Assembly: GCF_002631185.1 (NCBI RefSeq)
Contig: NZ_PDNU01000046.1
Location: 1 to 40,325 of the forward strand
Direction: 5' to 3'
Source of the DNA: Teichococcus rhizosphaerae
Lineage (GTDB): Bacteria; Pseudomonadota; Alphaproteobacteria; Acetobacterales; Acetobacteraceae
Length of the DNA: 40,325 bases
The notes under the pieces were generated by a model. The model was not told the origin of the DNA. It searched no databases and saw nothing but the letters and a program-made list of their open reading frames with translations. Position numbers and translations under genes: made by a program. The first letter of the stretch is position 1. Every line of letters begins with the position of its first letter. This document shows, in pieces, positions 30,331 through 38,358 of this stretch.

Positions 30331-31848
30331 GGCGGCCTCCCTGCCTTGGGCGCAGGCTGTCGTAACGGGCGACGTTGGCCTTGGGCTCCTGCGCCAGCAC
30401 CAGGGCCTGGGGCGCCTCGATCGGCGGCACCTGGGAGGTAGCCCCATCGGTCAGCCGGTGCAGCAGGTTGAGGATGTGGGTCTTGCTGGCGACACCGGCC
30501 TGCAGTGCCATCTCCACGGCGACCAGCACAGCCTGCTCGTCGTGCTGCAGCACCAGGGAGAGGATCTCCACCATCTCCCGGTCGCCGCCGGACCTGCCAT
30601 GCAGCTGACGCTGCAGCTGCCGGAACGCCTCTGGCAGTTCGGCGAAGGGTGCGCCGCTGCGCAGGGCGCCGGGTTTGCGCTGGACCACAGCCAGGTAGTG
30701 CCGCCAGTCGTAGACGGTCCGGCCCTGGCCGTGGTGCGACCGCTCGATGATCCGCTGGTGCTCGCAGACGACAGCTCCCTCCGCCACCACCAGGATGCGG
30801 TCGGAATAGATCCGCAGGCTGACCGGCCGGTTGGCGAAGGAGGCGGGCACGCTGTAGCGGTTGCGGTCGAAATGCACGAGGCAGGTGGCGAGACCCGCTT
30901 GGTCTCCTCCACGAAGCCGTCGAACACCCGCCGGACCGGCATCAGGCAGTCCACCTCCTGCCGCCAGGCCGCGGCGACGCTGCCGGGCTCCACCCCGTGC
31001 GGGATCTCCTCCCAAAGGGTGAGGCAGCGTTGCTCCAGCCAGGCGTTCAGCGCCTCCAGGCTGGCGACCTGGGGCATGGGCTGCCACAGCCGGTGCCGGG
31101 CGTCCCGGACGTTTTTCTCGACTTGGCCTTTCTCCCAACCTGACGCCGGATTGCAGAATTCAGGCTCGAACAGATAGTGGCTCGCCATGGCCAGGAAACG
31201 GGCGTTGACCTGCCGCTCCCGGCTCGGGCCGATGCGGTCCACGGCGGTGCGCATGTTGTCGTAGATGCCGCGCCGCGGCACGCCACCCAGCACGCGGAAG
31301 CCGTGGTTGTGGGCGTCGAACAGCATCTCGTGCGTCTGCAGCAGGTAGGCCCGTACCAGGAAAGCCCGGCTATGGCAGAGCTTGAGGTGGGCGACCTGCA
31401 GCTTGGTCCGCTCGCCGCCGATGACGGCATGCTCCTCGCTCCAATCGAACTGGAACGCCTCGCCCGGGCCAAAGGCCAGCGGCACGAAGACACCGCGGCC
31501 GGAAGTCTGCTGCTGGCGCTGCCAGTCGTCCCGCCAGGCCCGCACAAAGGCAGCGACCCGCCGGTACGAGCCATCGTAGCCGAGCCCCACCAGATCGGCG
31601 TGGAACTGCCGCGCGGTGCGTTTCTGTTTGCGTGACCTGCGGGCGTCCGTCCGCAGCCAGGCGGCCAGCCGCTCGGCAAAGGGATCCAGCTTGCTGAGGC
31701 GGTTAGGGGTCCTGAAAACAGGCTCCACAGCCTCGGACCGCAGGTACTTGCGAATGGTGTTCCGCGACAGGCCGGTCCGGCGGGCGATCGCGCGGATCGA
31801 CAGGTGCTCCCGGAAATGCCAGCGCCGGATAACGCTCAACAACGCCAT
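30320..31848 (-). pseudogene. istA: istA transposase, frameshifted
   Basis: From the ATG at 31848 (MALLSVIRRWHFREHLSIRA, an HTH of the IS21 type) the frame includes the DDE core: Asp in FQFDWSEEHAVI, Asp in RRGIYDNMRTAVD and Glu in WEKGQVEKNVRDARHR. Near 30,890 the frame shifts after EETKRVSP; the rest, TCLVHFDRNRYSVPASFANR to the stop at 30320, is in another frame. One lost base in TCGCCACCTGCC explains it: 1529 plus 1 bases give 510 codons, the normal IstA length. Not functional. Confidence 0.88.
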
Positions 31849-31961
31849 GTCCAACACTCCCGCTGCCCCCGCCCAAAAGGCCGAGGCTAGCGTCCGAACA
31901 TGGGTCAACTCTCAGTGGCAACTTCACCCCAAACCGGGTCAGCTCTCAGTGGCAATCAACA

Positions 31962-32610
31962 GGATGACGCCCGGCGGAACCAGCGCGCCTCCATCGAGGG
32001 GTGCCTGGCGGCCGTCGCGCAACTGTTTGACCATCCCATCTTTCAGCGGACCGACCACGTGTCGGTGGACGACTTCCTGTCGACGTCTATGCGGCTGGAT
32101 TTGAGCAAGCTGCCGGACGACATCCGCTTCATCGCCACGGAGACGCTGCTGCGGAAGCTGTTCCGGGTGCTGCGCCTGAAGGGGCCGATCCCGGTCCAGC
32201 CGGCCGACGACCGTCAGCGCTTCCGTCTGTTCGTCATCATCGATGAGGCCAAGATCCTGGGCCTCGGCGGCGGCGACCGCGACCGCTCCGACAACATCCT
32301 GAACGAACTCATCACTGAAGCCCGGAAGTTCGGCCTAGGCATGGTGCTGGCGTCCCAGATGAGCGACCATTTCAGCGAGGAGGTGCGGGCTAACGCCGCC
32401 ACATGGCTCGTGCTGAAGCCGATGGACATGAAGGAGGCGAAGCGCAACGCGCCGAACGTGTCGGTCGATCCGCAGGATCTGCTGCAACTCGCCGGGCGGG
32501 GTGACGGCTACTACCGGGATCGTCCGTCGAGCCGCGCGCGGCGGATCCAGGTCACGTCGCTCTCGGCGCTGGAGCGCGCGGTTGCCGAGCCGGTGACGTC
32601 GAAAGACTGA
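31962..32610 (+). pseudogene. 3' part of a HerA/TraG-like ATPase gene, cut by IS21
   Basis: About 215 codons follow the IS21 end and stop at 32610. Visible blocks are FIATETLLRKLFRVLRLKGP, the Walker B RLFVIIDEAKILGLGG, then ITEARKFGLGMVLASQMSDH and ANAATWLVLKPMDMKEAKRN, and DPQDLLQLAGRGDGYYRDRP. This order (Walker B, then a GMVLASQ sensor and an Arg-rich tail) fits HerA/VirD4-type hexameric ATPases with a role in DNA movement. The Walker A half is not found on the left side of IS21, so it was lost when the flank was rearranged. It differs from both coupling proteins in the window. Confidence 0.7.
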
Positions 32611-32667
32611 GCCGCACCCCGGCGCCGCGGATCCCGGCGGCGCCGGCAACACCAGTTCGGCGTGGCG

Positions 32668-33243
32668 TCAGTTGCCCGGCGGGACAGGCGTCGAGACGGG
32701 GGGTGGCGAGGCGCCCTTGAACAGGGCGAACAGCGAGGGATCGCGCTGGTAGATCATCGCGATCACCAGGACGATCACGCTAAAGGCGAGCGAGGCGATG
32801 ATGCCGGTGAAGGTATTCGGCAGCCAGGTGCCCTTGAACGAGGTGGCCTTTTCGACCCGTTCCCGGATGGCCCGCGCCTCGACCAGCGCCGTCTTGTTGT
32901 TGGCTTCGACGAGGCGGGAGATGCCCTGGACCTCGCCAAAGATGGACGCGCGCACTGCCTCTGCCTTTGCTTTTTCGATCTCGTCGCGCATGTAGGTCTG
33001 CGCCGCCAGCGCGAACGTCTCGGACGCGGTCGCGCGGATTTCGACAAACCGGCTCATCGGCAACTCGGCGATCCATTGATCGACCTCCGCCGGCGCAGGC
33101 GGCCTGCCCTTTAGTTCCTCGAAGCGCGTCGCCCAGTCATACTTGCTAGCGGCGTAGGCGGCGTAGGCAAGGTGCGCCACCTCCGGCGAGGCGTCAGGAT
33201 CAGACAGGAAGTGCTCGAACACCTCCCGGTCGTTGTTCGGCAT
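32668..33243 (-). CDS. Hypothetical protein with a C-terminal membrane anchor
   Basis: 191 aa. The ATG at 33243 directly follows the stop of the upstream gene (TAGATG), so it is translationally coupled. The N-terminus (MPNNDREVFEHFLSDPDASP) and following helices (AYAAYAASKYDWATRFEELK) are soluble; a long coiled coil covers about 85-140 (MRDEIEKAKAEAVRASIFGE). One membrane helix lies at about 150-168 (GIIASLAFSVIVLVIAMIYQ), followed by a Pro-rich tail. I do not know the family. With its basic partner it could be a plasmid maintenance or surface protein. It ends 57 bases from the ATPase remnant, tail to tail. Confidence 0.7.
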   Translation of the reverse strand: MPNNDREVFEHFLSDPDASPEVAHLAYAAYAASKYDWATRFEELKGRPPAPAEVDQWIAELPMSRFVEIRATASETFALAAQTYMRDEIEKAKAEAVRASIFGEVQGISRLVEANNKTALVEARAIRERVEKATSFKGTWLPNTFTGIIASLAFSVIVLVIAMIYQRDPSLFALFKGASPPPVSTPVPPGN

Positions 33244-33426
33244 CTACTTCTTCTTGGTGAACAGGCCGGTCTGCCGGTTGGCAGTCGTCAGCGCGCTGGC
33301 GACCTTCGCCGCGCGGCTCGCCCGCAGGGTGGCCACGGCAGCCGAACTCGCCCGCACGGACGCGCTGAGCGCGACGGTGCGTCCGGTGCTCTTCGTCGTG
33401 TTGCCGCCCGTCTTCGGCGCAGCCAT
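33244..33426 (-). CDS. Small basic protein
   Basis: 60 aa from the ATG at 33426, with AAGGAGA nine bases upstream. It is rich in Ala, Ser, Thr, Arg and Lys, ends in Lys-Lys-Lys, and has no cysteine and no membrane segment. The composition suggests nucleic-acid binding. It is the first gene of a two-gene operon; a TTGTACAA-centred site lies about 200 bases upstream (33625-33632). Family unknown. Confidence 0.6.
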   Translation of the reverse strand: MAAPKTGGNTTKSTGRTVALSASVRASSAAVATLRASRAAKVASALTTANRQTGLFTKKK

Positions 33427-33610
33427 GCCTGCGTCTCCTTGTCTGCCCCTTGGGGCCGTTGGACCCTAACATGGTTGTGGGCTTGGTGAAAATGAATGCC
33501 CACCAGCGTAGTGGCCTTACCGGCCCATCCCTGCCCCGGCGTGACCCGCCGTGCCGCCGTGCCACCCCGCACGCGCCTTCCCACGGGAACGGACGGCGGA
33601 CATGTCTTTT

Positions 33611-33640
33611 TGCCTTAAGACATTTTGTACAAGTCGTTAG
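33611..33640. promoter_or_regulatory. Degenerate TTGTACAA-type site before the basic-protein operon
   Basis: TTTTGTACAAGTC with GAC on the left gives the same TTGTACAA centre (33625-33632) with weak arms (GAC/GTC). GCCTTAAG lies just upstream at 33612. It is between the toprim stop and the small basic gene. Confidence 0.45.
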
Positions 33641-34311
33641 GTGACGTTTGGTCCGTAGGTGTCGGCGAAGTCGAGCCAGTCGGTGCCCTCCTGATGAGGC
33701 GCAAACTCCGGCAGCAGCACCAGCCCGCCGACCGCGGTGGCCGCCTCCTGCGCCTTCTTCTTGCCGACATTCGGCAGCGGCGGATCACGCTGGGGCAGGT
33801 GGTGGTCGTTGTCCGCGGCGAAGACCTGACGGACACTCAGGTATCTTCCCTTCAGTTCCAGCGCGACCGGCAGCAGGTTGCCACTGTTGAAGGCAATGGC
33901 CAACGGTAAGCCGAGCATCTCTCGTAGCGCCGCCGCCGTGGCGAAGCCCTCCGCGACCAGCAATGGGCGGCGGGGGCTCACCTCCTGGGCTCCAAGCAGC
34001 GTGAAGTAGCCGTGCGTGCGTCCGTCCGGCAGGAAGATCTTGCCACCGTCCGGATCGATGATCCGCAGGTTACGGATCCAGCCCCGCTCGTCCTTCAGGG
34101 GCACCAGCAACTTGCCGGTGGCGTCCTGTCGCATCCCGTGCGGCAGGACCCCCTTGCGGGCCAGGTAGGCGTTGCCCGTCGCGTCCAGGCCGCGCATCCA
34201 CATTGCATAGGCCTGCTTGCCAACCCGCTCCTCGGCGGCCTTGCGCTCGACCTCTCGCGCCGCCCGCCTTGGCGCCGGACGCTGGCTTCGCCTCCCAACT
34301 GCGGGACGCAT
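33637..34311 (-). CDS. Toprim-domain protein, short relative of plasmid primases
   Basis: 224 aa from the ATG at 34311, with AAGG about ten bases upstream; the frame is open further back but that part overlaps the promoter. Residues about 25-70 (QAYAMWMRGLDATGNAYLAR then KGVLPHGMRQDATGKLLVPL) match the region before the toprim fold in TraC-like or phage-type primases. The toprim part has LLVAEGFATAAALREMLGLP with its Glu, and VRQVFAADNDHHLP with the Asp-x-Asp. The zinc-finger N-terminus of full primases is missing. Reading in another frame gives MAIPHHQWTVYSCSSGASST, so an upstream frameshift is possible. It may make primers for transferred or replicating plasmid DNA. Confidence 0.7.
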   Translation of the reverse strand: MRPAVGRRSQRPAPRRAAREVERKAAEERVGKQAYAMWMRGLDATGNAYLARKGVLPHGMRQDATGKLLVPLKDERGWIRNLRIIDPDGGKIFLPDGRTHGYFTLLGAQEVSPRRPLLVAEGFATAAALREMLGLPLAIAFNSGNLLPVALELKGRYLSVRQVFAADNDHHLPQRDPPLPNVGKKKAQEAATAVGGLVLLPEFAPHQEGTDWLDFADTYGPNVT

Positions 34312-34433
34312 AGGCCGACGCCTTGGTAGAACTGGCCCCGCTGCTGCAGGAGTACACGGTCCACTGATGGTGGGGAATAGCCATGAAGAAAAAAGAGAAT
34401 AGCGCAGATATACATGTAAATAAATACAGGCGG

Positions 34434-34463
34434 ATTCTACGGGTACGGCGGGTATCCTGTCAA
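34434..34463 (-). promoter_or_regulatory. Near-consensus promoter of the toprim gene
   Basis: On the minus strand TTGACA (34458-34463) and TAGAAT (34434-34439) are 18 bases apart in an AT-rich stretch from about 34,380 to 34,510. It directs a transcript toward the toprim gene with a leader of about 115 bases. Confidence 0.6.
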
Positions 34464-34813
34464 GAAAAACGCTGGAAAAAATCAACAAATACTTTACCAT
34501 CATTTTTCCCGATGCGGTTGTTGCATGATCGGCGTACCCGACATCATTGCTTCAGACCTCGTCGCTCAGCGGCACCACTGCTGAACGGCAAACAGGAACC
34601 TCGGCCAAGGCTCCAACTGCCATCCCGTGCGGCTCTCGCTTCGGCGATCCGCGTCTATGACAGGTCATCCCCTTTTTCCCGGGAGAAGGGCACGGACCTT
34701 CGGGGCGGCGACGGCCGCCGTCGACAGTCACCGGGCGCTGGTCTTCAGCCCGGATTATCCCCGTCTGCGATCACAGACATCATGCTCGGCAATCCACTTG
34801 CCTCACCTCCTTC

Positions 34814-34835
34814 AGGCATCTTGTACAAGATGCCT
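34814..34835. promoter_or_regulatory. Perfect 22-bp palindrome centred on TTGTACAA
   Basis: The site is fully self-complementary, with core CATCTTGTACAAGATG and flanks AGG/CCT. It lies between the unknown gene ending at 34863 and the toprim promoter. Related sites occur at 33625, 36147 and 37299. It is probably an operator or partition site of this backbone module. Confidence 0.7.
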
Positions 34836-34862
34836 TATAGAAACGATCAGCGCTTCGCGGCC

Positions 34863-35732
34863 CTACGCCTCCTTGATATCGAGGCTCCACCGGAACTCCT
34901 CGCGGCAGGGCGAGCCCGGCGCGCTGACCCGCTTGATGCGGACGCGATAGCCATCGAAGGTCAGGTCGTATCGGATCAGGCCCTCGATGAGCGAGAGCGC
35001 CTTCTCGTCCCACACCCGCCAGGTGGCGTTCGTGCTGAGACTGCTCAGTCCGAACGTCAGTTTGCGCGGGGACGGGGCATTCCAGCCCATAAGTTCATCC
35101 GAGAGGTCAAACAGCCGATCGCTGCTCGAAATCACCAGCCGCTCCCCTCGGTAGAAGCGCAGCGTGGAGCGTGGAGGCCATTTGAAGTCGTCCGGCACGA
35201 TCTCCCGCGGCTGCCCCTTACGAGCTTTCTTCGCCGTGGCCACCTTGCGGGTGAGTTGCAACTCCGTCGCGGTGCTACGCGCGATGATGTCTTGATTGCG
35301 CACCAGGAACGTCTGCATCCAGGACCAGATCCAGGCGTAGTGCCCGGAGTTGGCGGTTGAACTGATCTTCTTGACCACCAGTCCGCCGCGCTCGCGGAGA
35401 TCCGCAATGACCTCGCGGATGAAGGCATCGCGGGTGATGGTCTCCGCCCCGGCATCCGCAAGGCGTTCCGCGGTGCGCCGCATGAATTGCAGCAGCTGGC
35501 TCGGCGCGAAGTCATCTTCGGTGAGGCTGTGCTTCACCTCGGCTTCCAGCTTCTGACGCGCCCTCAGGACCGTCATCTCGAAGTCGCTACGGGGTCCCTG
35601 CCCGCTGCTCGGCTCGATGCCGACCGCCTCGGCGAGCACGGCGGTGCAGCGATTGTAGGTTTTCGACGAAGCCCGGATAGCCTCGAGGGAGGTCTTGTCC
35701 TTCTGTGCGCGCCCGGTGGCCGTTCGCGGCAT
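34863..35732 (-). CDS. Unrecognised plasmid backbone protein, 289 aa
   Basis: The start is the ATG at 35732 (MPRTATGRAQKDKTSLEAIR), with GGAGTG eight bases upstream. No motif of a known family was recognised. There is no signal or membrane segment. The N-terminal half is helical and charged (LRARQKLEAEVKHSLTEDDF, then FIREVIADLRERGGLVVKKI). The C-terminal half has many aromatic residues and strands (WRVWDEKALSLIEGLIRYDL, TFDGYRVRIKRV). A helical then beta plan with many basic residues would fit a DNA-binding initiator or regulator. It sits between two copies of the TTGTACAA palindrome and is divergent from parA, the place of a plasmid control gene. Function is open. Confidence 0.65.
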   Translation of the reverse strand: MPRTATGRAQKDKTSLEAIRASSKTYNRCTAVLAEAVGIEPSSGQGPRSDFEMTVLRARQKLEAEVKHSLTEDDFAPSQLLQFMRRTAERLADAGAETITRDAFIREVIADLRERGGLVVKKISSTANSGHYAWIWSWMQTFLVRNQDIIARSTATELQLTRKVATAKKARKGQPREIVPDDFKWPPRSTLRFYRGERLVISSSDRLFDLSDELMGWNAPSPRKLTFGLSSLSTNATWRVWDEKALSLIEGLIRYDLTFDGYRVRIKRVSAPGSPCREEFRWSLDIKEA

Positions 35733-36071
35733 GTCGATGTCACTCCGTGTGGTAATGGCGTGCGGAACCGTCCGCATCAGGCCGCACGGCAGCAGCGCGC
35801 CGGAGAGACCGTGCTTTCCTGAAGAGCACAGTGGCGTCGGCTGCTCAAGCTTGTTCCGTGGAGCACCGCCTCAGCGACAGGTACAAGACGCTTCTCCGCC
35901 TTGATGCCTCTTGTCGATAGTGCCTTGAGCGCGACCAGACGGCTCCTCATGGTCTGATACTGCCAGCAGCGGAAGTCGCCGCTGCCTTCCTGCTCCGGCG
36001 CATCTTCGCCTTGTGGCAGAGAGGCAACATCGCTTCTGGAACAAAAGGCACCAATTCCTTCATGATAAAAC

Positions 36072-36089
36072 GCCTTGAGGCATCAAGGC
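36072..36089. repeat. Inverted repeat GCCTTGA-GGCA-TCAAGGC upstream of parA
   Basis: A 7-bp perfect inverted repeat with a four-base centre. Its arms contain the GATGCCT/AGGCATC half-site of the TTGTACAA palindromes in another arrangement. It is 150 bases before parA. Confidence 0.55.
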
Positions 36090-36140
36090 CGTAAAGCCCT
36101 TGTAACTCGCCGAAAGTCGCGGAAACCCTTCTGCCCGAAG

Positions 36141-36161
36141 TGATCATGTACAAGATGCCTT
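36141..36161. promoter_or_regulatory. Degenerate TTGTACAA-type site before parA
   Basis: The right arm GTACAAGATGCCTT matches the perfect palindrome at 34814; the left arm (TGATCATG) is diverged. It lies about 80 bases upstream of the parA start. Confidence 0.5.
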
Positions 36162-36234
36162 GAAGTGATTAGGCGTTGCGGCCGGAGTGCTTTGCCTCCA
36201 TCTTGCTCTACCGCTTTCAGGCAGGAAGGCATCT

Positions 36235-36897
36235 ATGGCAACGATTTCCGTCGCGAGTGACAAAGGGGGACCGGGCAAGACCACCACGGCCATCCTGATC
36301 GCATCCGAGTTGGCGCTTGACGGGTACCGCGTCACGGTTCTCGACACTGACGTCAACCAGCAGGCCGCCGCCTTCGGCCGGAAGGCCGAGATTGCCGGAC
36401 TGACGGTGGTCGGCGACGTTCGTGAGGACAACATCCTGGCCGAATTGCGCAAGGCAGAGGCGGAGAGCGAGATCGTCATTGTCGACCTGCCCGGCGGATC
36501 CTCCACGCTGGCGCTGAAGGCCATGCACCGCAGCCACTTCGTGCTGGTGCCGACGCAGGCGGCGCTGCCGGACGTCAAGGCGGCCATGAAGACCATCGCC
36601 CAGATCGACGACGCGCAGGAACTGTCGCGCACGCCGATCGCCCGCGCCATCATCTGGACCCGCATACTGCCCGGGTTCGAGAGCCGCGGCGCCCGGCACG
36701 TGCGTCAGTCGGTCGAGGCCGATGAGACGCTGCCCATCCTGAAGGCGTCCATGATGGAGCGTGCCGCATTCCGCGAGATCCACATCACGGGCAAGGTGCC
36801 CCGTCAGATCGATCCGGCCAGCGCCGCGTCCGCCAATGTCGCCGCCGTCACCGCCGAGTTGCTCCAGCGTATCGCCCAACTGGCCGAGGCCGCATGA
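36235..36897 (+). CDS. parA: ParA partition ATPase
   Basis: 220 aa from the ATG at 36235, with AGGAAGG six bases upstream. The deviant Walker A is ISVASDKGGPGKTTTAIL (signature Lys10, catalytic Lys15). Walker A' is VTVLDTDVNQQAAAFGRK, and Walker B is IVIVDLPGGSSTLAL. The length, without an N-terminal HTH, places it with the short ParA proteins of type Ib systems, whose small partner does the DNA binding. The next gene overlaps it by four bases and encodes such a partner. It moves plasmid copies apart at division. Confidence 0.9.
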   Translation: MATISVASDKGGPGKTTTAILIASELALDGYRVTVLDTDVNQQAAAFGRKAEIAGLTVVGDVREDNILAELRKAEAESEIVIVDLPGGSSTLALKAMHRSHFVLVPTQAALPDVKAAMKTIAQIDDAQELSRTPIARAIIWTRILPGFESRGARHVRQSVEADETLPILKASMMERAAFREIHITGKVPRQIDPASAASANVAAVTAELLQRIAQLAEAA

Positions 36898-37280
36898 ACA
36901 AGCTTCCTCCAATCACCGACGAGATCCGCCAGGCCGGCAAGAAGCTGGACCTGAACCTGAAGCCGCGCCCGGAACTGGACGACGCCGCCATTGAGGCCAA
37001 CTCGCGCTCGATCGGGGAGCGCTACGGCTCAAACACGCAGATCTCGTCGGTCGATCCCGTGCGCCCGGCCACCCGCCCCGCCGCGCCGCCACCCCCAGCG
37101 ATGGCGCCACTCACCAGCGTGCGGTTCGACTGCCCGGACTACCTGGACAAGGAACTGGCGATCCGGGCGGCGGAGGAGGGAGTGACCAAGACGTACCTCA
37201 TCCTCAAGGCGCTAGGCGAGGCCGGGTATCGCCTTGATCAGGCCGACCTGGTCAAGGACCGGCGGCGCGTCCGGCGCTAA
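36894..37280 (+). CDS. Ribbon-helix-helix centromere-binding protein, partner of ParA
   Basis: 128 aa; the ATG overlaps the parA stop (ATGA). The N-terminal 65 residues are polar and probably flexible. The C-terminal domain reads LTSVRFDCPDYLDKELAIRA followed by AEEGVTKTYLILKALGEAGY: a strand, two helices, the ribbon-helix-helix plan of ParG/ParB-like proteins. The basic tail ends RRRVRR. It probably binds the inverted repeats before and after the operon, stimulates ParA and represses transcription. The flexible N-terminus of such proteins often carries an arginine finger. Confidence 0.75.
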   Translation: MNKLPPITDEIRQAGKKLDLNLKPRPELDDAAIEANSRSIGERYGSNTQISSVDPVRPATRPAAPPPPAMAPLTSVRFDCPDYLDKELAIRAAEEGVTKTYLILKALGEAGYRLDQADLVKDRRRVRR

Positions 37281-37298
37281 GGCAACAACGCCCAAACA

Positions 37299-37314
37299 CA
37301 TCTTGTACAAGATG
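37299..37314. promoter_or_regulatory. 16-bp palindrome CATCTTGTACAAGATG after the par operon
   Basis: A perfect palindrome, 19 bases after the stop of the ParA partner gene, with the right-hand extension CCTTG also matching the site at 34814. Confidence 0.7.
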
Positions 37315-37499
37315 CCTTGCGGCTTTGTTCCTTTGAGGCATTTTTCGCCTGAAGCGCTGAGTGGGGCACACTGCCTGACGCCGGGCTGTTAGATCGCGCC
37401 TGCCAATGCCCGATGGCCGTCGCAAGGAAGGACGACTCACTGGTCGACGCGGACCGGGTAACGGCAGGCTTGCTCTGGGATAGACGGGCTCGACAGCGA

Positions 37500-37757
37500 C
37501 TAAGGGGCGGGCAGGGGAAGGGGGTGCAATGCCCCAATCAGAACCTGTTCGCTCTCTATCGCTGAGCGATAACGAGGGCGTGCCGGACTACTCCACCCGC
37601 CACCACAGCCGCCCCCGTCCGCGGAGCAGCCTCCGCCGTCACCACCGGTGGAGCCGCCTACGCCGAAGTCATTGCCCCCGCGCTTCACCCGGTCCTGGTT
37701 GCCGCCGTAGGTAAGCCGCACCAACGTGGCCGGCAGTACCACCATCACCAGCAGCAT
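37500..37757 (-). CDS. Possible small glycine-rich membrane peptide
   Basis: 85 aa from the ATG at 37757. The start is hydrophobic (MLLVMVVLPATLVRLTYGGN), followed by a Gly/Cys/Ser-rich part with repeats such as GGDGGG, ADGGGCGGG. The last 25 residues lack this pattern and may be read-through beyond the original end. No good ribosome site was seen. It may be a real small protein or a remnant; function unknown. Confidence 0.35.
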   Translation of the reverse strand: MLLVMVVLPATLVRLTYGGNQDRVKRGGNDFGVGGSTGGDGGGCSADGGGCGGGWSSPARPRYRSAIESEQVLIGALHPLPLPAP

Positions 37758-38052
37758 AGACCATGACCACCTCCGCTTGGGGATCAGGCACGTTCTGTCA
37801 GCCAGGGGGAGTCTACGCCGCCAGCGGATGGCATGTCACCAATAAGGCAATCAGGCTCTGCACGGCGACTCTGGCACGATAATCAGAGGTTATCAGGTGC
37901 AGGACATATCCTGCGGAGGCAGGGCAACAGAAAGTCAGTCGTTCATGTCGTGGATCATGCTGCGCAAGCGACGCCAGCTGGCTCGAAGAATCCACACTGC
38001 CAGCAGCACGGCCGCTGTGATCAGCGCTTCGTCCGGCCAGTCAGGTAACCAG

Positions 38053-38158
38053 CTAGGTGTATGGTCTCGGGGTGTGGTGTGATGGGTTCAGCCCAAAACG
38101 TTCAGGCTCTTCCGTCCAGGCCTAATAGATATACTCGGAAGACGTGAGGCCGCGCAGC
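38053..38158 (-). pseudogene. C-terminal fossil of an IS481-type transposase
   Basis: On the minus strand the sequence reads LRGLTSSEYIY, a TAG stop, AWTEEPERFGLNPSHHTP and a few residues before a final stop at 38053. The pattern (LRGLTPYEYI..W..EPERF.LNP.H..PGL) is the usual end of IS481-family transposases. About 35 codons remain, with one internal stop. Confidence 0.65.
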
Positions 38159-38205
38159 GGCTCGACCGTCGCCCAAAGATCATAGGGAACAAGGGGCTTC
38201 GCCAT
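38155..38205 (-). pseudogene. N-terminal fossil of an IS5-type transposase joined to the IS481 fragment
   Basis: On the minus strand an ATG at 38205 begins MAKPLVPYDLWATVEPL, the common start of IS5-family transposases. After 17 codons it passes, in frame, into the IS481 C-terminus. The junction at about 38155-38160 lies at the shared PL/LR residues. Confidence 0.55.
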
Positions 38206-38358
38206 GCCCCAACAACGTCGCTCAACCAGTTTCGTTAGACATTTTAAATCCACGGCTATGCACGCAAAAGTGAAATCTATAAAATGCCAAAAGGACGATC
38301 GACTTACAACAATCTAACAGCTCCGACACGGGCTGTGTTATGTATACAAAGGTGTGAA

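Larger units (their letters stand above)
26888..31961. mobile_element. IS21-family element carrying a nested serine-recombinase element
   Basis: The ends at 26888-26915 and 31934-31961 are perfect 28-bp inverted repeats starting TGTTGATTGCCACTGAGAGC. A second, diverged copy of the same repeat lies just inside each end (GTTGCCACTGAGAGTTGACC on the right), as is usual for IS21. The total is 5074 bp; without the 2578-bp insert it is 2496 bp, the normal IS21 size. istA and istB run leftward and both are broken. No target duplication is seen (CTATTG left, GGATGA right). Confidence 0.92.
35733..36234. other. Divergent control region between the unknown gene and parA
   Basis: It contains a TTGTACA half-conserved site (36147-36152 core, with the right arm GATGCCTT intact), a GCCTTGA/TCAAGGC inverted repeat at 36072-36089 and another GATGCCT at 35903-35909. 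A 68-codon minus-strand frame (35947-36147, MITSGRRVSATFGELQGLYG) is possible but has a poor ribosome site. This is a likely centromere or operator zone. Confidence 0.5.
37281..38052. other. Region of mostly non-coding sequence after the par operon
   Basis: Besides the palindrome at 37299 and one possible small gene at 37500-37757, I see no convincing gene. The part 37,760-38,050 shows no coding pattern, repeat or terminator that I can support. Confidence 0.45.
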
